A stretch of 64,000 nucleotides of DNA from Paenibacillus sp. URB8-2 (GCF_013393385.1 NZ_AP023239.1:992001-1056000), one strand, 5' to 3'. Positions 1 to 9,292 are shown, counted from the stretch's first letter. The notes: generated by a model not told the origin, from the letters alone. Translations and numbers: made by a program.

Positions 1-1
1 G

Positions 2-355
2 GCAGCGGCAGAGGAGGCTGACGTTGTCTCTGGCATGCTGGCCGATATGCGATACGCCTTGTCTTGGATGAAACGGGGACGTCGCCCAGGGAGCCGTCGA
101 GGGGCCGAGCGGACTGACGTGTATCGGCAGCGCGAGTTGTTCATAAAGCTATCCGGCACGAAGATGGGCAACGCCGAGCGCCTACAGATGGTTGAGGCAC
201 TTCTTGCATTGAGCGACCGGGAGCGAACATGTTTTCTGCTTCACATGGCGCAGGGCTTGACTTTGCAGGAGATTTCACATAAGCTTGGGATATCAAGAGC
301 TTCGGTTCAGGACTATGTGAACCGGGCAAAATGCAAGATTAAGCAAGATTTTTAG
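2..355 (+). CDS. Sigma-70 region 4-like phage transcription regulator (5' partial)
   Basis: The frame is open to the left edge of the window, so the start is missing; the first in-window ATG is at 35. The C-terminal half holds a helix-turn-helix of the sigma-70 region 4 type (LSDRERTCFLLHMAQGLTL, then EISHKLGISRASVQDYV). The N-terminal part has the basic stretch MKRGRRPGSRRG, often seen in Firmicute phage regulators of this kind. Such proteins sit just upstream of the small terminase gene and are thought to switch on late genes. A terminator follows at 427-452. The family call is firm; the late-activator role is inferred from position. Confidence 0.75.
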   Translation, partial: AAAEEADVVSGMLADMRYALSWMKRGRRPGSRRGAERTDVYRQRELFIKLSGTKMGNAERLQMVEALLALSDRERTCFLLHMAQGLTLQEISHKLGISRASVQDYVNRAKCKIKQDF

Positions 356-426
356 CAGGCTTGCCCTACGTATTGCCCTACAACGAGCCATACAACATGC
401 AGTGCTATAAGTCTGTCTATATACAA

Positions 427-452
427 GAGTCGCTTTCGAGCGGCTCTTTTTT
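427..452 (+). terminator. Rho-independent terminator after the sigma-like gene
   Basis: An eight-base stem (GAGTCGCT with AGCGGCTC, one G-U pair) and a TTCG tetraloop are followed by six T. It separates the early regulator from the terminase operon. Confidence 0.7.
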
Positions 453-486
453 GCGTTCAAAATCAAATTCCAAGGAGACGATCCAG

Positions 487-702
487 ATGGCACATATGGC
501 AAATCCGCAAATCGAGAACAATTTCAGTTACCATGCCCCGAAGGAAGGCCAGCCGGAAAAGTACGAAACGATCCGCAGTAAGGCGAAGGAACTGGCGTAT
601 TTGATCGATCAGGAGTGTCCGAAGAGCCGCGAGGCCTCAGTGGCCATGACAAAGCTGGAAGAGGCTGTGTTCTGGGCTAATGCTTCTGTAGCGAGGAATT
701 AG
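487..702 (+). CDS. Acb2/Tad1-type cyclic-nucleotide sponge (predicted anti-CBASS/anti-Thoeris)
   Basis: A 71-residue, mostly helical protein. The start at 487 is set by AAGGAG at 472-477; an upstream in-frame ATG at 361 has no such site and would run through the terminator. It carries the signature I remember for the Acb2/Tad1 hairpin family: a FxYHxPKEGQPEKYETIR motif near the N terminus, PKSREAS in the middle, and TKLEEAVFWANASVARN at the C terminus. Family members bind signalling nucleotides made by bacterial immune systems (cyclic di- and trinucleotides from CBASS, glycocyclic ADP-ribose from Thoeris) and so block the defence. Which ligand this one binds cannot be read from sequence. It is the first gene of the terminase operon. 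Confidence 0.75.
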   Translation: MAHMANPQIENNFSYHAPKEGQPEKYETIRSKAKELAYLIDQECPKSREASVAMTKLEEAVFWANASVARN

Positions 703-775
703 AAAATCAAAGAATCCGGAGCTTTCACGGCTCCCATGCAAAACAACTTAACCCGCGGGGGTGGTGAACGTGTAA

Positions 776-1495
776 ATGACTGAAACATCCAAGCTCGCCG
801 AGCAGGATTACCAGGCCGGCATGAAATATAAGGCGATTGCTGAAAAATACGGCGTTTCCCTCAATACGGTCAAGAGCTGGAAGCAGCGTCACGGTTGGGA
901 TCGAAAAAAGGGCGCACACAAACCGAAAGGGGCGCACACCAATAAAGGCGGTGCGCCTCCGGGCAACCGGAATGCAGTCGGCAATAATGGCGGAGCCCCG
1001 AAGCGTAATAAGAATGCCGAGAAGCACGGCCTGTTCAGCAAGTATCTTCCGGCGGAATCGTTGGAGATCATGGAGCAGCTGCAGACCAAGTCGCCGATCG
1101 ACATTGTTTGGGACAACATCATGTTCCAGTACGCGGCGATTATTCGGGCGCAGCAGATCATGTACGTCCATGATCGGGATGACAAGACCATTGAGCGTAT
1201 CGAGTATAAGGACGGGAATGTTATCGGTGAGAAATGGGAAGTGCAGCAGGCCTGGGACAAGCAGGCGACCTTCCTCCAGGCACAGAGCCGCGCTATGGGC
1301 ACACTGGAAAGTCTCATCCGTCGTTATGATGAGCTGTTGAAGTCCGATCTGGCCACGGAGGAGCAGCGGGCCCGCATTGAGCTGATTCGCTCCAAGATTC
1401 CGAATCAGGGCGGCACGGATCCTAATGAGCAGATCACCGCACTTGCCGATTTGATAAACAAGCCGGTTCCGGAACGGGTGATTGACGATGATTGA
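776..1495 (+). CDS. terS: Phage terminase small subunit
   Basis: A 239-residue protein with an N-terminal helix-turn-helix ([20 protein letters not shown], residues about 18-37). A basic Gly/Asn-rich stretch ([20 protein letters not shown]) typical of PBSX-type small subunits follows. The small subunit binds the packaging site and hands DNA to the large subunit. The C-terminal end overlaps the start of the large subunit gene by eight bases, as expected for coupled translation. The ribosome binding site is the GGTGGTGAAC just before the ATG. Confidence 0.88.
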   Translation: MTETSKLAEQDYQAGMKYKAIAEKYGVSLNTVKSWKQRHGWDRKKGAHKPKGAHTNKGGAPPGNRNAVGNNGGAPKRNKNAEKHGLFSKYLPAESLEIMEQLQTKSPIDIVWDNIMFQYAAIIRAQQIMYVHDRDDKTIERIEYKDGNVIGEKWEVQQAWDKQATFLQAQSRAMGTLESLIRRYDELLKSDLATEEQRARIELIRSKIPNQGGTDPNEQITALADLINKPVPERVIDDD

Positions 1496-2807
1496 GTATG
1501 CGCCGCTAACGGGCAAGCAGGCTGACTACATCCGCCGCTGCACAGATTCTTGGCTGAACGTCGCAGAGGGCGGCAAGCGGGCAGGCAAGAACATTATCAA
1601 CCTAATCGCCTATGCGATGATCTTGGAGGTTCACCCGGACAAGTTGCACCTGGTTGCTGGCGTTTCCCTAGCAGCCGCCAAGATGAACGTCATTGACTCC
1701 AACGGATACGGCCTACAATGGCTGTTTGCGGGCCGATGCCGTGAGGGAGAATACAAGAACCGGGACGCGCTGTTCATCCAGACCAAGACCGGCGAGAAGA
1801 TCGTCATCATTGCCGGCGGCGGGAAGGCGAACGACGCGGCTCGGATCAAGGGTAACTCATACGGTACGGTATATATCACCGAGGTGAACGAGTGTCATCA
1901 ATCCTTCGTACAGGAGGTATTCGACCGGACACTGGCAAGCTCGAAGCGGCAGCTGTTCTTCGACTTGAACCCGAAGCCGCCGGCGCACTGGTTCTATCGG
2001 GACGTGTTGGATTACCAGGACCTGCTGAAAGAGCGCGGGGAGAACCCGGGTTACAATTACGAGCACTTCACGCTGTTTGACAATATGAGCATTCCAGATG
2101 ATCGGCTCAAGACCGTACTGGCCACGTACGACAAGACGAGCCTCTGGTACATGGCCGACATCAAGGGTAAGCGGACAGCGGCGACAGGGCGGATATATAC
2201 CGGCTATACGGTCAAGGACGTGCTGATCAGCCGGAAGGACATTGAGGACGAGAAGTTCATTGAGTTCTCGGTTGGCATAGACGTCGGCGGCACGGACGCC
2301 ACGGTGGCCACGCTGACGGGCTTCACGGTCCGCTACGGTAAAGTCATGCTGCTGGACGGCTATTATCATAAGCAAGGCAAGGAGACCGGATACACGCATG
2401 ACCGGTATGCCAAGGAGATTGTCGATAAGATCGAGGAGTGGTCCAAAACGTACCGCTCCTTTTTGCTGTCCGCTCGCATCTTCGCCGAGTCAGCTGATAA
2501 GTTGTTCCGCCAGGCGCTGGCCAACGAGCTGAAGCGCCGCGGCTTCAACATCACGGTCACGCCGTCTTACAAGAAGGAAGGCATCATCGACCGGATACGG
2601 CTGACGAACATCCTGATCAACCAGGGCCGCTACAAGGTTATGGGCCATCTAAAGCCCTGGATCGAGGCGCTGGAGAATGCGACCTGGGACGAGGAGGAAC
2701 GGCAGAAAGGTGAGTGGGCGCGGACCGATGACGGCAGCTACCCGGTAGACTGCCTGGACAGCTCCGAATATGCGGTGCAGCCGTTCAAGCCGAGACTGGA
2801 GGTGTAG
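1488..2807 (+). CDS. terL: Phage terminase large subunit
   Basis: A 439-residue ATPase and nuclease that packages DNA into the prohead. The N-terminal ATPase region begins around [12 protein letters not shown], the Walker A-like loop (a divergent form, as in PBSX-type enzymes). The acidic stretch [10 protein letters not shown] is the likely Walker B site. The C-terminal nuclease half starts with [13 protein letters not shown], an RNase H-like first acidic strand, and ends with [17 protein letters not shown]. The ATG at 1488 is used here; a TTG two codons upstream is possible. It overlaps the small subunit gene and is followed by the portal gene. Confidence 0.93.
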   Translation: MIEYAPLTGKQADYIRRCTDSWLNVAEGGKRAGKNIINLIAYAMILEVHPDKLHLVAGVSLAAAKMNVIDSNGYGLQWLFAGRCREGEYKNRDALFIQTKTGEKIVIIAGGGKANDAARIKGNSYGTVYITEVNECHQSFVQEVFDRTLASSKRQLFFDLNPKPPAHWFYRDVLDYQDLLKERGENPGYNYEHFTLFDNMSIPDDRLKTVLATYDKTSLWYMADIKGKRTAATGRIYTGYTVKDVLISRKDIEDEKFIEFSVGIDVGGTDATVATLTGFTVRYGKVMLLDGYYHKQGKETGYTHDRYAKEIVDKIEEWSKTYRSFLLSARIFAESADKLFRQALANELKRRGFNITVTPSYKKEGIIDRIRLTNILINQGRYKVMGHLKPWIEALENATWDEEERQKGEWARTDDGSYPVDCLDSSEYAVQPFKPRLEV

Positions 2808-2810
2808 AAA

Positions 2811-4298
2811 GTGGGGTGGTTCAAGAATATGGTTATAAAAATGCTGAGGATCACGCCGGCGCCGGTCAGCCAGGTCATCACGATCCAAGAGCCGTACAGC
2901 TACCAGGCGAACGTGCTGCGTAACCGGCTATGGTATCGCGGCGATCCGTCGGAGCTGGACCAGTTTTACAAGCAGACCAAATACGATGCCGTGAGCCGCT
3001 CCCGCTTCTGGGCGGCCGTTCCGACAGCGGGCCTCGGCATTCGGAAGATCCATTCTGGGTTGCCGGCCATGGTCGCGGACCGTCTGGCGGATATCGTTAT
3101 TGCGGATATGGACAACATCTCGCTGAAGATGCAGAACGAGACGGACCTGTGGGAGGAGATCAGCGAGGACAACGACTTCCCGGAGCTTCTGGGCGGTTCC
3201 ATCACGGAGACGCTGACGACCGGAGACGGGGCGTTTAAGGTAACAGTGGACCCGCTGGTGAGCGAATATCCGCTGATTGAGTTTTATAGCGGTGACCAGG
3301 TCGAATACAAGCGGATGCGGGGCCGACTTCAGGAAGTCCTTTTCTTTACGGATTACACCGTGAACAGCAAGGATTATCGGCTGGTGGAGACGTTCGGGCG
3401 AGGCTATATCCGCAATAAACTGCTGGACGCCTATGGCAAAGAGGTGCCGCTGTCTCTGGTGCCGGAGATTGCGGATCTTCAGGACGTGGAGTATGACGGC
3501 GACTTTCTGATGGCCGTTCCGCTGATGATCTTTAAGAGTAGCAAATGGCCCGGGCGCGGCAAGTCCATATTCGACAGCAAGGCAGATTCCTTCGACGCCC
3601 TAGACGAGGTTATCAGCCAGTGGGTGGATGCAATCCGAGCAGGAAGGGTTCAGAAGTACATTCCGGAGGATCTGATTCCGAAGAATCCGGAGACTGGAGA
3701 GCTGACAAGGCCCAATCCGTTTGATAATCAGTTTATCCAGATGGGTAGCAGCCTGGCCGAGGATGCGAAGGGTCAAATCGACATGGTACAGCCGCAGATA
3801 GCCTACGAGGCGTTTGTGGCCAGCTACAGTAGCACTTTGGATATGTGCCTTCAAGGCATCGTGTCACCCAGCACATTGGGAATCGATCTCAAAAAGACCG
3901 ATAATGCCGAAGCGCAGCGCGAGAAGGAGAAGGCCACACTGTACACTCGCAGCAAGATCGTAGATCGGTTGAATGAGGTCATTCCGGAGTTAGTAGACAC
4001 AGTTATGAAGGTCTATGACACGCTCCAAGGACGAAGACCCGCCGAGTACGAGGCTAGTGTGACCTTCGGGGAGTACGCCAGCCCATCTTTTGATGCCGTG
4101 GTGGAGACTGTCGGCAAGGCTCGAACCTTTGGTGTTATGTCCATTGAGCGTGCCGTGGAGGAGCTCTACGGTGATACCTGGACCGCGGAGGAAAAGGCGG
4201 AAGAGGTAGCGAGGCTGAAGGAGGAGCAGGTAGGGCCGACTATTGATGATCCTGAACTGCGACGGGACGCTGATCCGAACGAAGATGGTGCCGAATGA
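2811..4298 (+). CDS. Phage portal protein (SPP1 gp6-like)
   Basis: A 495-residue protein of the usual length for SPP1-type portals. It forms the dodecameric ring at one head vertex through which DNA enters and to which the tail joins. The start is GTG at 2811, preceded by GGAGGTG inside the end of the terminase gene. The central part (SKWPGRGKSIFDSKADSFDALDE, split here for description as an SKWPGRGKS loop and a FDALDE helix) and the segment SPSTLGIDLKKTDNAEAQRE are typical of this family. The tail end is acidic (RDADPNEDGAE). It overlaps the next gene by four bases (ATGA). Confidence 0.92.
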   Translation: MGWFKNMVIKMLRITPAPVSQVITIQEPYSYQANVLRNRLWYRGDPSELDQFYKQTKYDAVSRSRFWAAVPTAGLGIRKIHSGLPAMVADRLADIVIADMDNISLKMQNETDLWEEISEDNDFPELLGGSITETLTTGDGAFKVTVDPLVSEYPLIEFYSGDQVEYKRMRGRLQEVLFFTDYTVNSKDYRLVETFGRGYIRNKLLDAYGKEVPLSLVPEIADLQDVEYDGDFLMAVPLMIFKSSKWPGRGKSIFDSKADSFDALDEVISQWVDAIRAGRVQKYIPEDLIPKNPETGELTRPNPFDNQFIQMGSSLAEDAKGQIDMVQPQIAYEAFVASYSSTLDMCLQGIVSPSTLGIDLKKTDNAEAQREKEKATLYTRSKIVDRLNEVIPELVDTVMKVYDTLQGRRPAEYEASVTFGEYASPSFDAVVETVGKARTFGVMSIERAVEELYGDTWTAEEKAEEVARLKEEQVGPTIDDPELRRDADPNEDGAE

Positions 4299-5404
4299 GG
4301 AAAAAATATGACATCCGCCGCATCTTTGCGCAGATGGAAATCGACCTGATAGCTTCCATGAAGCGTAACCTGACCAGGCATGAGAATGAGCAGAAGAAAG
4401 AGGGCTTTGAGTGGCCACAATGGCAGCAGAAGAAGCTGGAAGACTTGGCCAGGTATAAGAAAGAGGCCCGGAAGATCGTTCGTAAGGCTGAACCAGTGAT
4501 CGAAGAGGCGGTAGAACAGGAAGTTAAAGGCGGATTTCTTGCGGGAATCAAGAATTTTGGCAAACGGCTGCTGGGCAAACTGATTCCGCGCATGCTGGAC
4601 ATAGACGGTATATCTGATGATAATTTCTTCCGACTCAACGAAGGCCGTGTAAATGCTCTAGTGAGTGCGGCTCAGGGTGAGCTGAGAGCTGCCAACGCTG
4701 CTGTACTTCGGCAGGCAGACGATGTGTTCCGGCAGACGATTTTCAAGTCTCAGCTCTACTTGAACAGCGGTGCAAGTTCACTTGGCCAAGCGATTGACAT
4801 GGCTACGGGAGAGTTCCTGGATAAGGGATTCGATTCCATCCAGTTTGCCGGCGGCCGCCGAATGAACATTGCTTCTTATGCTGAAATGGCGCTGCGTACA
4901 TCCTCACAGCGGGCTGTGTTCGAAGGAGAAGGAGCTAAACGCCGGGCAACTGGCATCCATACCGTTGTCATATCGGCACACAATAACTGCTCTGAGCTGT
5001 GTCTTCCCTGGCAAGGCAAGGTATACATTGATGATGTGTATAGTGGCGGCGTAGCCGGCGAAGGCCCCTATCCTCTGCTCAGTTCTGCAATGCGCGCAGG
5101 TTTGTTCCATCCAAACTGCCGGCACAACATGAGCACTTTCGTTCCTGGTCAGAGCCGTTTACCACAGCCGGTGGACGACGACGAGGCCTTGGCCAACTTC
5201 AAGGATGAACAGAAGCAGAGGTACATGGAGCGGCAGATCCGCAGGTATAAACGCCGCGCAGCGGGTAATGTGGATCCGATCAATCAGGCAAAGGCAGAGG
5301 CCAAGGTCAAAGAGTGGCAGAAGCGGCTTCGTGAGCACGTCAAGACCCATGAGAATCTGCGGCGAGATTACAGCCGTGAGAAAGTACAGATACCACCTAA
5401 ATAA
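4295..5404 (+). CDS. Phage minor capsid protein (Phage_min_cap2 family)
   Basis: A 369-residue protein. The N-terminal third is highly charged and helical; the middle has AGGRRMNIASYAEMALRTS. The C-terminal domain carries the family signature: HNNCSELCLPWQGKVY followed by GLFHPNCRHNMSTFVPG, with conserved Cys and His residues. Members sit just after the portal gene and are found in a few copies inside the head, like SPP1 gp7. The C-terminal fold is related to ADP-ribosyltransferase-like or Mu F-like domains in some relatives; no activity is claimed here. Translation is coupled to the portal gene through ATGA. Confidence 0.85.
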   Translation: MRKKYDIRRIFAQMEIDLIASMKRNLTRHENEQKKEGFEWPQWQQKKLEDLARYKKEARKIVRKAEPVIEEAVEQEVKGGFLAGIKNFGKRLLGKLIPRMLDIDGISDDNFFRLNEGRVNALVSAAQGELRAANAAVLRQADDVFRQTIFKSQLYLNSGASSLGQAIDMATGEFLDKGFDSIQFAGGRRMNIASYAEMALRTSSQRAVFEGEGAKRRATGIHTVVISAHNNCSELCLPWQGKVYIDDVYSGGVAGEGPYPLLSSAMRAGLFHPNCRHNMSTFVPGQSRLPQPVDDDEALANFKDEQKQRYMERQIRRYKRRAAGNVDPINQAKAEAKVKEWQKRLREHVKTHENLRRDYSREKVQIPPK

Positions 5405-5408
5405 CCTG

Positions 5409-5433
5409 GGCCCCTGCTGAGACTGCTGGGGCC
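5409..5433 (+). other. GC-rich hairpin between minor capsid and scaffold genes
   Basis: GGCCCC at 5409-5414 pairs with GGGGCC at 5428-5433. No T tract follows, so it is more likely an mRNA-processing or attenuating stem ahead of the heavily expressed scaffold and capsid genes than a full terminator. Confidence 0.4.
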
Positions 5434-5514
5434 TATTGCTCATGGGCTGGAGCATAACAGCCCCACTCCCAGAGCTGGAGAGCAGCTATATAAATCTATG
5501 GAGGATGATGATAA

Positions 5515-6096
5515 ATGGAATGGTTGAAAGAGTTGTTGAAGAAAGCCGGATTTGATGAGTCCAAGATTGACGCGCTGGTGGGGGATGTGGGCAAAGAGCT
5601 GCCGAAGCACTTTGTGCCGAAGAGTCAGTATAACGATCTGACCGAAACCAAGAAGAAGCTGGAGAAGGATATCACGGATCGGGATGCGCAACTGGACACA
5701 CTCAGCAAGGCTGCCGGTGCTTCCGAGGAATTGAAGAAGCAAATTGAGACGCTTCAGGGCGAGAACAAGACTGCCAAGGAACAATACGAGGCGAGCCTGA
5801 AGGACATGACGCTGACCAACGCTATTAAGGCTGCACTGAATGGCAAAGTCCACAATGAGGCGATAGTCACTGGACTGATCGACAAGACAAAGCTGGTTGT
5901 CGATGGGGATAAGGTTGTCGGTCTGGATGAGCAGCTTACTGGACTCAAGACATCTGACGCTTACCTGTTCAAACCAGAAGGTGGAGGGAATGGCGGTCAA
6001 GGCGGTTTCCGTGTTGGCGGAGGCGGCGGTGGCGGGCAAGGGACAGCAACAAATGAACAATTAGCAAGTATTTTCGGTAATACACCTCAAAAATAA
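5515..6096 (+). CDS. Phage scaffolding protein (GP20 family)
   Basis: A 193-residue protein. It has a short N-terminal helix (LKELLKKAGFDESKIDALV), a long central coiled coil (about residues 40-105), and a Gly-rich tail (GGGNGGQGGFRVGGGGGGG) near residues 160-177. This is the layout of phage minor structural GP20 scaffolds, which assemble inside the prohead and leave before packaging. A clear GGAGG site precedes the ATG. The position directly before the major capsid gene supports the call. Confidence 0.85.
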   Translation: MEWLKELLKKAGFDESKIDALVGDVGKELPKHFVPKSQYNDLTETKKKLEKDITDRDAQLDTLSKAAGASEELKKQIETLQGENKTAKEQYEASLKDMTLTNAIKAALNGKVHNEAIVTGLIDKTKLVVDGDKVVGLDEQLTGLKTSDAYLFKPEGGGNGGQGGFRVGGGGGGGQGTATNEQLASIFGNTPQK

Positions 6097-6109
6097 GGAG
6101 AGATGATTC

Positions 6110-6985
6110 ATGCCTTACAATTACGTAGACAGTTTCCTCACGGAACTGCAGCAAAAATATTTTCGGGAGCTTACATCTTCTGGACTGACTACCCAAAACG
6201 CCATTTTTATCGGCACAAAAACGATAAAAATTCCGCGCCTGGATGTTGGTGGCTATAAGGATCACAGCCGCGCAGGTGGATGGAATCGCCAGGCAATCAG
6301 CAACGACTTTGAAACCAAGGTGCTGACTTTTGACCGTGACGTAGAATTTTATGTTGATGCTATGGATGTGGACGAAACCAACCAGATTGTTTCGGCCGCC
6401 AATACCACCAACGTATTTGAGACAGAGCAGGCGATTCCGGAGCTCGATAAATATCGGTATAGCAAAATCTATTCCGATTATGTGGCGCTTGGTAAAGTTC
6501 CGAACACTACTGCGCTTACCATTGCCAATGCCCTGCAAATCTTTGACCAACTCATGCAGAATATGGATGAAGCTGAGATCCCTCAGGATGGTCGTATCTT
6601 GTATGTAACTCCTACGGTGCATACGCTGCTCAAACAGGCTGAGAATATGCAGCGCTATATTTCAGTTACAGCCAATAACGGCGAGATTAACCGCTCCGTC
6701 CGCAGCTTGGATGATGTTACCCTGGTCAAAGTGCCTTCTAGTCGTATGAAGACTGTTTTCGACTTCACAAATGGCGCGGTTCCAGGCGTAGGCGCGAAAC
6801 AGATCAACATGATTCTGATTCATCCGCACTGCGTGCTGGCTCCGATCAAACACAGCGCAATTTATCTGTGGGAGCCAGGCAGCCACACCGGTGGAGACGG
6901 ATATTTGTATCAAAACCGTCGATATACTGACTTGTTTGTGATTGAGCGCAAGGCGGATGCTATTCAGCTCAGCGTACAAGCCTAA
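6110..6985 (+). CDS. Major capsid protein
   Basis: A 291-residue protein that follows the scaffold gene by 13 bases with a strong AAGGAG site. The region VLTFDRDVEFYVDAMDVDETN, described as a DRDVEFYVD strand and an acidic MDVDETN loop, and the C-terminal RRYTDLFVIERKADAIQL are typical of the capsid subunits of this phage group. It builds the head shell. Most members show the HK97 fold; that is family knowledge, not visible here. Length and position are as expected. Confidence 0.9.
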   Translation: MPYNYVDSFLTELQQKYFRELTSSGLTTQNAIFIGTKTIKIPRLDVGGYKDHSRAGGWNRQAISNDFETKVLTFDRDVEFYVDAMDVDETNQIVSAANTTNVFETEQAIPELDKYRYSKIYSDYVALGKVPNTTALTIANALQIFDQLMQNMDEAEIPQDGRILYVTPTVHTLLKQAENMQRYISVTANNGEINRSVRSLDDVTLVKVPSSRMKTVFDFTNGAVPGVGAKQINMILIHPHCVLAPIKHSAIYLWEPGSHTGGDGYLYQNRRYTDLFVIERKADAIQLSVQA

Positions 6986-7024
6986 TATAAATGGCCATTG
7001 GCCAAATGAGAGGAGACCGACTAT

Positions 7025-7354
7025 ATGTTATTTGCAGTAAAAGGTAACAAACAATTGCGCATCGATGACGCGGAGCGTGATACGTACTTGAAGATGGGGT
7101 ATGACATTGCTGAGCAAGAAGGTGACGATCTGAAGGTCGTGGATAACGCTCCGAGTAAGACGGTATCCTTCACCGAATATCAAAAGCTTGCCCAGGAGAA
7201 TGCTGATCTGAAGAAGCAGATCGCGGCTTCCGGATCCGGTACTCCGGAGGCTTTGGCAGGGCTGCAGGACCAACTTGCCGATGCTCAGAAAGAGATTGAG
7301 ACGCTGAAGGTTCAACTGGCCGACGCCAAGAAACCAGCTAAAGCTGACAAGTAG
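7025..7354 (+). CDS. Small coiled-coil phage protein, unknown role
   Basis: A 109-residue acidic protein. The first 45 residues form a small domain (MLFAVKGNKQLRIDDAERDT). The C-terminal half is a coiled coil (about residues 55-103, LAQENADLKKQIA and QLADAQKEIETLKVQLAD) with a lysine-rich end. It lies between the major capsid and connector genes, where many phages place head decoration or assembly proteins. I do not recognise a named family. Confidence 0.7.
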   Translation: MLFAVKGNKQLRIDDAERDTYLKMGYDIAEQEGDDLKVVDNAPSKTVSFTEYQKLAQENADLKKQIAASGSGTPEALAGLQDQLADAQKEIETLKVQLADAKKPAKADK

Positions 7355-7362
7355 GTGATCCT

Positions 7363-7728
7363 ATGTCGTATGCCACAGTAGCGGAATACCTCCAGTACGG
7401 AGCAGGGGGCATTCCAGAGGATAATCTGCCGGCGCTGCTCGAGCGGGCCAGCGATCAGATTGATCTGCTAACCTATAACCGGATTGCAGCGCACGGCATC
7501 ACCAGACTTACACCATTTCAGAGGGACCGGGTAATTAAAGCAGTCTGCCAACAGGCGGACTTCCTTTTTACTTACGGGGACTACATCAACAGCCCGTTGA
7601 CAGGCTATTCAGCAGGCAGTGTGTCGGTATCATTTAAGGCCGTTGCCGGTGCTGGCGGCATACAGACTACGGAGAGTGTTTCCAGTCTTCTGGCGCTTAC
7701 AGGTCTGACGACAAGGAGGCTGATCTGA
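7363..7728 (+). CDS. Head-tail connector protein
   Basis: A 121-residue protein with the helical layout of gp6/gp15-like adaptors that dock under the portal. The N-terminal helices are followed by FQRDRVIKAVCQQADFLF, and a loop then leads to SVSVSFKAV. It starts 8 bases after the previous gene and its stop overlaps the next ATG by one base. The function is inferred from size, fold pattern and the conserved gene order. Confidence 0.75.
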   Translation: MSYATVAEYLQYGAGGIPEDNLPALLERASDQIDLLTYNRIAAHGITRLTPFQRDRVIKAVCQQADFLFTYGDYINSPLTGYSAGSVSVSFKAVAGAGGIQTTESVSSLLALTGLTTRRLI

Positions 7729-8054
7729 TGTTTGGTAAACTGCCTTTCCCGAAGTGGATTTTAAACACGCCCATACAGGTTTTAAGAACGCAAACCAGCG
7801 AAGACGGTGAGCCCGTGGAAGAGTTAATCTTCTCCGGGCTTTGTTCTTATGAAGAGAAGATGAGGCAGAAGCTGGACAAGGAGAGGCGCCTGGTGACGCT
7901 ATCCGGTAAGGTGATTATCCAGGGGGATATCCTTCCTGGACAGCTGATCGAGGGCCTTGTGCGAATTGGTGGGGCCGAGCGTTCTATATTCAGCGCTTCA
8001 CGGCCGCAGAATCCGGATGGCAGCGTGTTTTCAACGGAACTGGAGCTGATGTAA
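7728..8054 (+). CDS. Head completion/minor capsid protein (Minor_capsid_1-like)
   Basis: A 108-residue, beta-rich protein. It starts with FPKWILNTPIQVLRTQT and contains SGLCSYEEKMRQKLDKERR, as in the small minor capsid protein family found before two further minor capsid genes in A118-like phages. Its likely role is a stopper or adaptor in the head-tail junction. It overlaps the upstream gene by one base and abuts the next gene directly. Confidence 0.75.
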   Translation: MFGKLPFPKWILNTPIQVLRTQTSEDGEPVEELIFSGLCSYEEKMRQKLDKERRLVTLSGKVIIQGDILPGQLIEGLVRIGGAERSIFSASRPQNPDGSVFSTELELM

Positions 8055-8447
8055 ATGGTCAAAGTGAGAACAACAATGAATTCAAGAGCCATGAACCGAC
8101 TCCGTACGGCTCCTGAGAAAGCACTGATTCAAGTCGTAGAAGGCGCCAAGGACAGCATCTTGGCGGATATCATGTCAGCCGAGGTCGTCCCTAAACAGAC
8201 CGGTGAGCTGGAGCGTAGTGCGACCATTGACGCTTCTAAGTCCAAACGGGGCAAGGTGACAATCACCTACGATACGCCTTATGCACGCCGTCTCTATTGG
8301 CATCCGGAATATACCTTCCGACGCGACAAGAACCGGCATGCGCAAGGAGAGTGGCTGCGAGCATGGGCTGAGGGAAAGAAGACCCGGGGAGTAACCCAGG
8401 CCTTTAAAACCTTGCTCAAGAAGCTGGCAGGAGGTTTCATACGATGA
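8055..8447 (+). CDS. Head-tail joining/minor capsid protein (Minor_capsid_2-like)
   Basis: A 130-residue basic protein with a helix (ALIQVVEGAKDSILADI) followed by beta strands and YDTPYARRLYWHPEYTFR. This pattern is shared with minor capsid 2 and the HK97 gp10-like tail completion family. It probably closes the tail's head-proximal end. The start follows the previous stop without a gap and the stop overlaps the next start by four bases. Confidence 0.78.
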   Translation: MVKVRTTMNSRAMNRLRTAPEKALIQVVEGAKDSILADIMSAEVVPKQTGELERSATIDASKSKRGKVTITYDTPYARRLYWHPEYTFRRDKNRHAQGEWLRAWAEGKKTRGVTQAFKTLLKKLAGGFIR

Positions 8448-8833
8448 TGACTCTGGCGCAAGTGCGTGACTGGCTCAAGACTCGAGTCGATTGCCCTGCC
8501 TGGTATATCGGTAAAGCCGACACCAGCAAAGAGCAGTGCATCAGCCTGTACAACCTGAATTCTGGATCACCGATTATTGCTATAGGAGGCTTGGCAAACA
8601 CAAGCTATGCAGCCAAGGCGGTGTCCATCCTGGTGCATTGGACAAAGAATGCAGATACAGCGGAGCAGAAGGCCCAGGAGGTCTATGCTGCGCTATTTGG
8701 GCAGGCAGGGGTCATTGCAGGTAAGAGAGTGATCAATTTTCAGATGCGGATCACAGAGCCTGTCAGCGTGGGTACTGATGATGCCGGGATATTCGAATAT
8801 GTGATTGAGACAACGATTTATTACGAAAGGTAG
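8444..8833 (+). CDS. Tail terminator/minor capsid protein (Minor_capsid_3-like)
   Basis: A 129-residue protein that starts with AQVRDWLKTRVDCPAWYIGK. Its central strand pattern (AVSILVHWTKNADTAEQKA) and EYVIETTIYYER end are those of the minor capsid 3 family, which corresponds to tail terminators that cap the tail tube. It lies immediately before the tail tube gene, which fits. Confidence 0.78.
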   Translation: MMTLAQVRDWLKTRVDCPAWYIGKADTSKEQCISLYNLNSGSPIIAIGGLANTSYAAKAVSILVHWTKNADTAEQKAQEVYAALFGQAGVIAGKRVINFQMRITEPVSVGTDDAGIFEYVIETTIYYER

Positions 8834-8842
8834 GGGATTGCT

Positions 8843-9292
8843 TTGGAAACAGGTGTTTTTCCGGTTCACAATAATATTTTTAAAGTCGGCTCCTTAGGCA
8901 GAGCTTCAACAGCTGCTGAAATGATCGAGATTAAGGATCTGGAGAACTTCTCTATCTCCATTGATGGCAATACGGAAGAGTGGTCTCCGATGGATCAGGG
9001 CGGCTGGACCCGCCGGGCAGTAACCGGTAAGGGGATGACGATTAGCTTCACGGGTAAGCGGCACTACGGGGATCCTGGTAATGATTATATCGCTGGCCTG
9101 ATGATCGGTACTGGCCAGGAAGTCGAAACCAAATTCGAGTGGACGCTGCCGAGCGGTGCAAAGCTGACTATGGACTGTGTAATCAACTTGACAGCTCCTG
9201 CAGGCGGCGATTCTACAAATATTGATGCTTTGGAATTTGAACTTTTATCTGATGGCAAGCCGACTTTTACGCCGGCGCCAGTCACACCTTAA
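8843..9292 (+). CDS. Major tail (tube) protein
   Basis: A 149-residue protein with a TTG start at 8843 (GTAGGGGA upstream). It contains IKDLENFSISIDGNTEEWSP and a DQGGWTRRAVTGKGMTISF segment, typical of tail tube subunits that stack as hexamers to make the siphovirus tail. The C-terminal strands (LEFELLSDGKPTF) are also as expected. It precedes the tail assembly chaperone pair. Confidence 0.85.
   Translation: METGVFPVHNNIFKVGSLGRASTAAEMIEIKDLENFSISIDGNTEEWSPMDQGGWTRRAVTGKGMTISFTGKRHYGDPGNDYIAGLMIGTGQEVETKFEWTLPSGAKLTMDCVINLTAPAGGDSTNIDALEFELLSDGKPTFTPAPVTP

Noticed and set aside
361..486. Longer start for the Acb2/Tad1-type gene at 361
   Set aside because: It has no ribosome binding site and would read through the terminator hairpin at 427-452; the 487 start has a clear AAGGAG.
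725..1516. Long minus-strand open frame opposite the small terminase gene
   Set aside because: It is the complement of a well-supported gene, with no ribosome binding site and no recognisable protein family.
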